IMG/VR virus record: IMGVR_UViG_3300006037_000020
Coordinates: 1 to 31,915 of that record
Source of the DNA: a virus
Length of the DNA stretch: 31,915 nucleotides
Strand: one strand, 5' to 3'
Shown: positions 31,318-31,915 of the stretch, piece after piece
Numbering within the stretch: the first letter of the stretch is position 1
Layout: each line of letters starts with the position of its first letter
The notes under the pieces: model-generated
The model's input: only the letters and a program-made list of their open reading frames with translations
Told to the model about the DNA's origin: nothing
Databases searched by the model: none
Made by a program: the position numbers and the translations under genes

Positions 31318-31335
31318 GTGAGTGGAAACACTCAC
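31318..31335 (+). promoter_or_regulatory. 7-bp hairpin with GAAA tetraloop in the phoH leader
   Basis: GTGAGTG pairs with CACTCAC around GAAA, a GNRA tetraloop, which makes a stable RNA hairpin. It ends 9 bases before the AAGGAG ribosome site (31345-31350). Confidence 0.65.
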
Positions 31336-31357
31336 GCTCTACCAAAGGAGACATACT

Positions 31358-31915
31358 TTGAGCAAAAGAAAAACAGGCGCTTTACGCAATCAGGAACAAG
31401 ACACACGTTACCCATCACACGGTAGAAAACAGGACTCACAAACTTACTACGCAAAGGAAACTAAAACTATTAAATTTGATCAAACTCGAACTAGTACTCG
31501 GGTAGACAAAAGACCTATTAATCTTATTCCAAAATCAGTCAACCAAGAGAAATACATTCTAGCACTACTTGACGATTCTACAGATATTGTAGTTGTCGGT
31601 GGACCAGCTGGAACAGGTAAGACTTACTTAGCTATGTTAGCTGCTATCAAAGCACTAAAAGCAGGTGAGACAGACCGTATTATTCTTAGCCGCCCTGCAA
31701 TCGGTGTTGAAGACGAACAACATGGGTTCTTACCAGGTGATATCAATCAAAAGATGGAACCTTGGACTAGACCTTTGTTAGATGTGCTAAGAGAGTATTA
31801 TACAGCCGCAGAAATCGCCCACATGCTAGAAGAACAAATAGTGGAAATCGCACCCCTAGCATTCTGTCGAGGTCGAAACTTCAAGGACAGCTGGATTATA
31901 TTAGATGAAGCTCAA
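31358..31915 (+). CDS. phoH: PhoH-like ATPase, C-terminus cut by window edge
   Basis: The frame opens at a TTG (31358) with AAGGAG seven bases upstream and stays open for 186 codons to the end. No ATG fits the ribosome site. Residues about 5-50 are a basic, disordered lead. The ATPase begins with a Q-containing helix (NQEKYILALL), then Walker A GPAGTGKT (82-89), the family's RPAIGVEDEQHGFLPGD, and Walker B WIILDEAQ at the cut end. PhoH proteins are ATPases often carried by marine phages; their role is uncertain, with RNA metabolism or phosphate stress proposed. It is divergent from the 31183 operon. Confidence 0.9.
   Translation, partial: MSKRKTGALRNQEQDTRYPSHGRKQDSQTYYAKETKTIKFDQTRTSTRVDKRPINLIPKSVNQEKYILALLDDSTDIVVVGGPAGTGKTYLAMLAAIKALKAGETDRIILSRPAIGVEDEQHGFLPGDINQKMEPWTRPLLDVLREYYTAAEIAHMLEEQIVEIAPLAFCRGRNFKDSWIILDEAQ

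Overview
The window looks like part of the genome of a large T4-like tailed phage from an aquatic environment. The evidence is a T4-type family B DNA polymerase with a C-terminal clamp-binding tail, a gp45-like sliding clamp, a DsbA-like DNA-binding protein, PhoH, and T4-type late promoters (NATAAATA). There are also long fibre-like proteins with the repeats typical of uncultured freshwater and marine myoviruses. The host cannot be read from the sequence. Both ends are cut inside genes: a glycosyltransferase on the left and phoH on the right. Almost everything is on the minus strand in tightly packed operons with ATGA or TAATG overlaps. Only a homing endonuclease and phoH are on the plus strand. 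No gene-free stretch exceeds 300 bases.

Region 1 (1-8225, minus) is the replication and modification block. From a sigma70-like promoter near 8200 it runs dsbA, DNA polymerase, sliding clamp, a small unknown protein, a TGT/DpdA-like deazaguanine transglycosylase and a QueD-like protein. It continues with a 68-residue protein, a nucleotidylyltransferase-cupin fusion and a GT-B glycosyltransferase. The DpdA-like and QueD-like pair suggests 7-deazaguanine modification of DNA (or tRNA). The last two genes suggest sugar-nucleotide synthesis and glycosyl transfer.

Region 2 (8226-9074, plus) is a free-standing GIY-YIG homing endonuclease with its own late promoter and a leader hairpin.

Region 3 (9075-13525, minus) holds three tandem paralogous adhesins: an identical N-terminus, then IPT/TIG and Ig-like domains, then divergent glycine-rich tips.

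Region 4 (13539-19500, minus) holds eight longer genes and one or two tiny ORFs. Six products begin with a short peptide of the form M-(R/K)-x-x-E-(F/L)-I-x-E, which closely resembles the T4 capsid-targeting sequence and its prohead-protease site. Their bodies include an HExxH metallopeptidase, a GNAT plus ParB/sulfiredoxin-like fusion, a Gp88-like protein and a basic DUF6321-like protein. A Dps ferritin and an SGNH hydrolase lie among them without the tag. I read this as a probable set of proteins packaged in the head and ejected with the DNA, the most interesting system in the window.

Region 5 (19502-31259, minus) has a long fibre-like protein, a nucleotidyltransferase, a GT-A glycosyltransferase, a multi-module nucleotidylyltransferase with a glycine-zipper insert, and small structural-type proteins. 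It then has ClpA, DnaJ, a probable holin and two conserved phage proteins. Region 6 (31307-31915, plus) is the divergent phoH gene.

Regulation is unusually legible. Late promoters sit in front of several operons. Three lie exactly 4 bases before an ATG, three are followed at once by a hairpin, and one forms the 5' arm of a hairpin that would hide the ribosome binding site in read-through RNA, as known for some T4 late genes.
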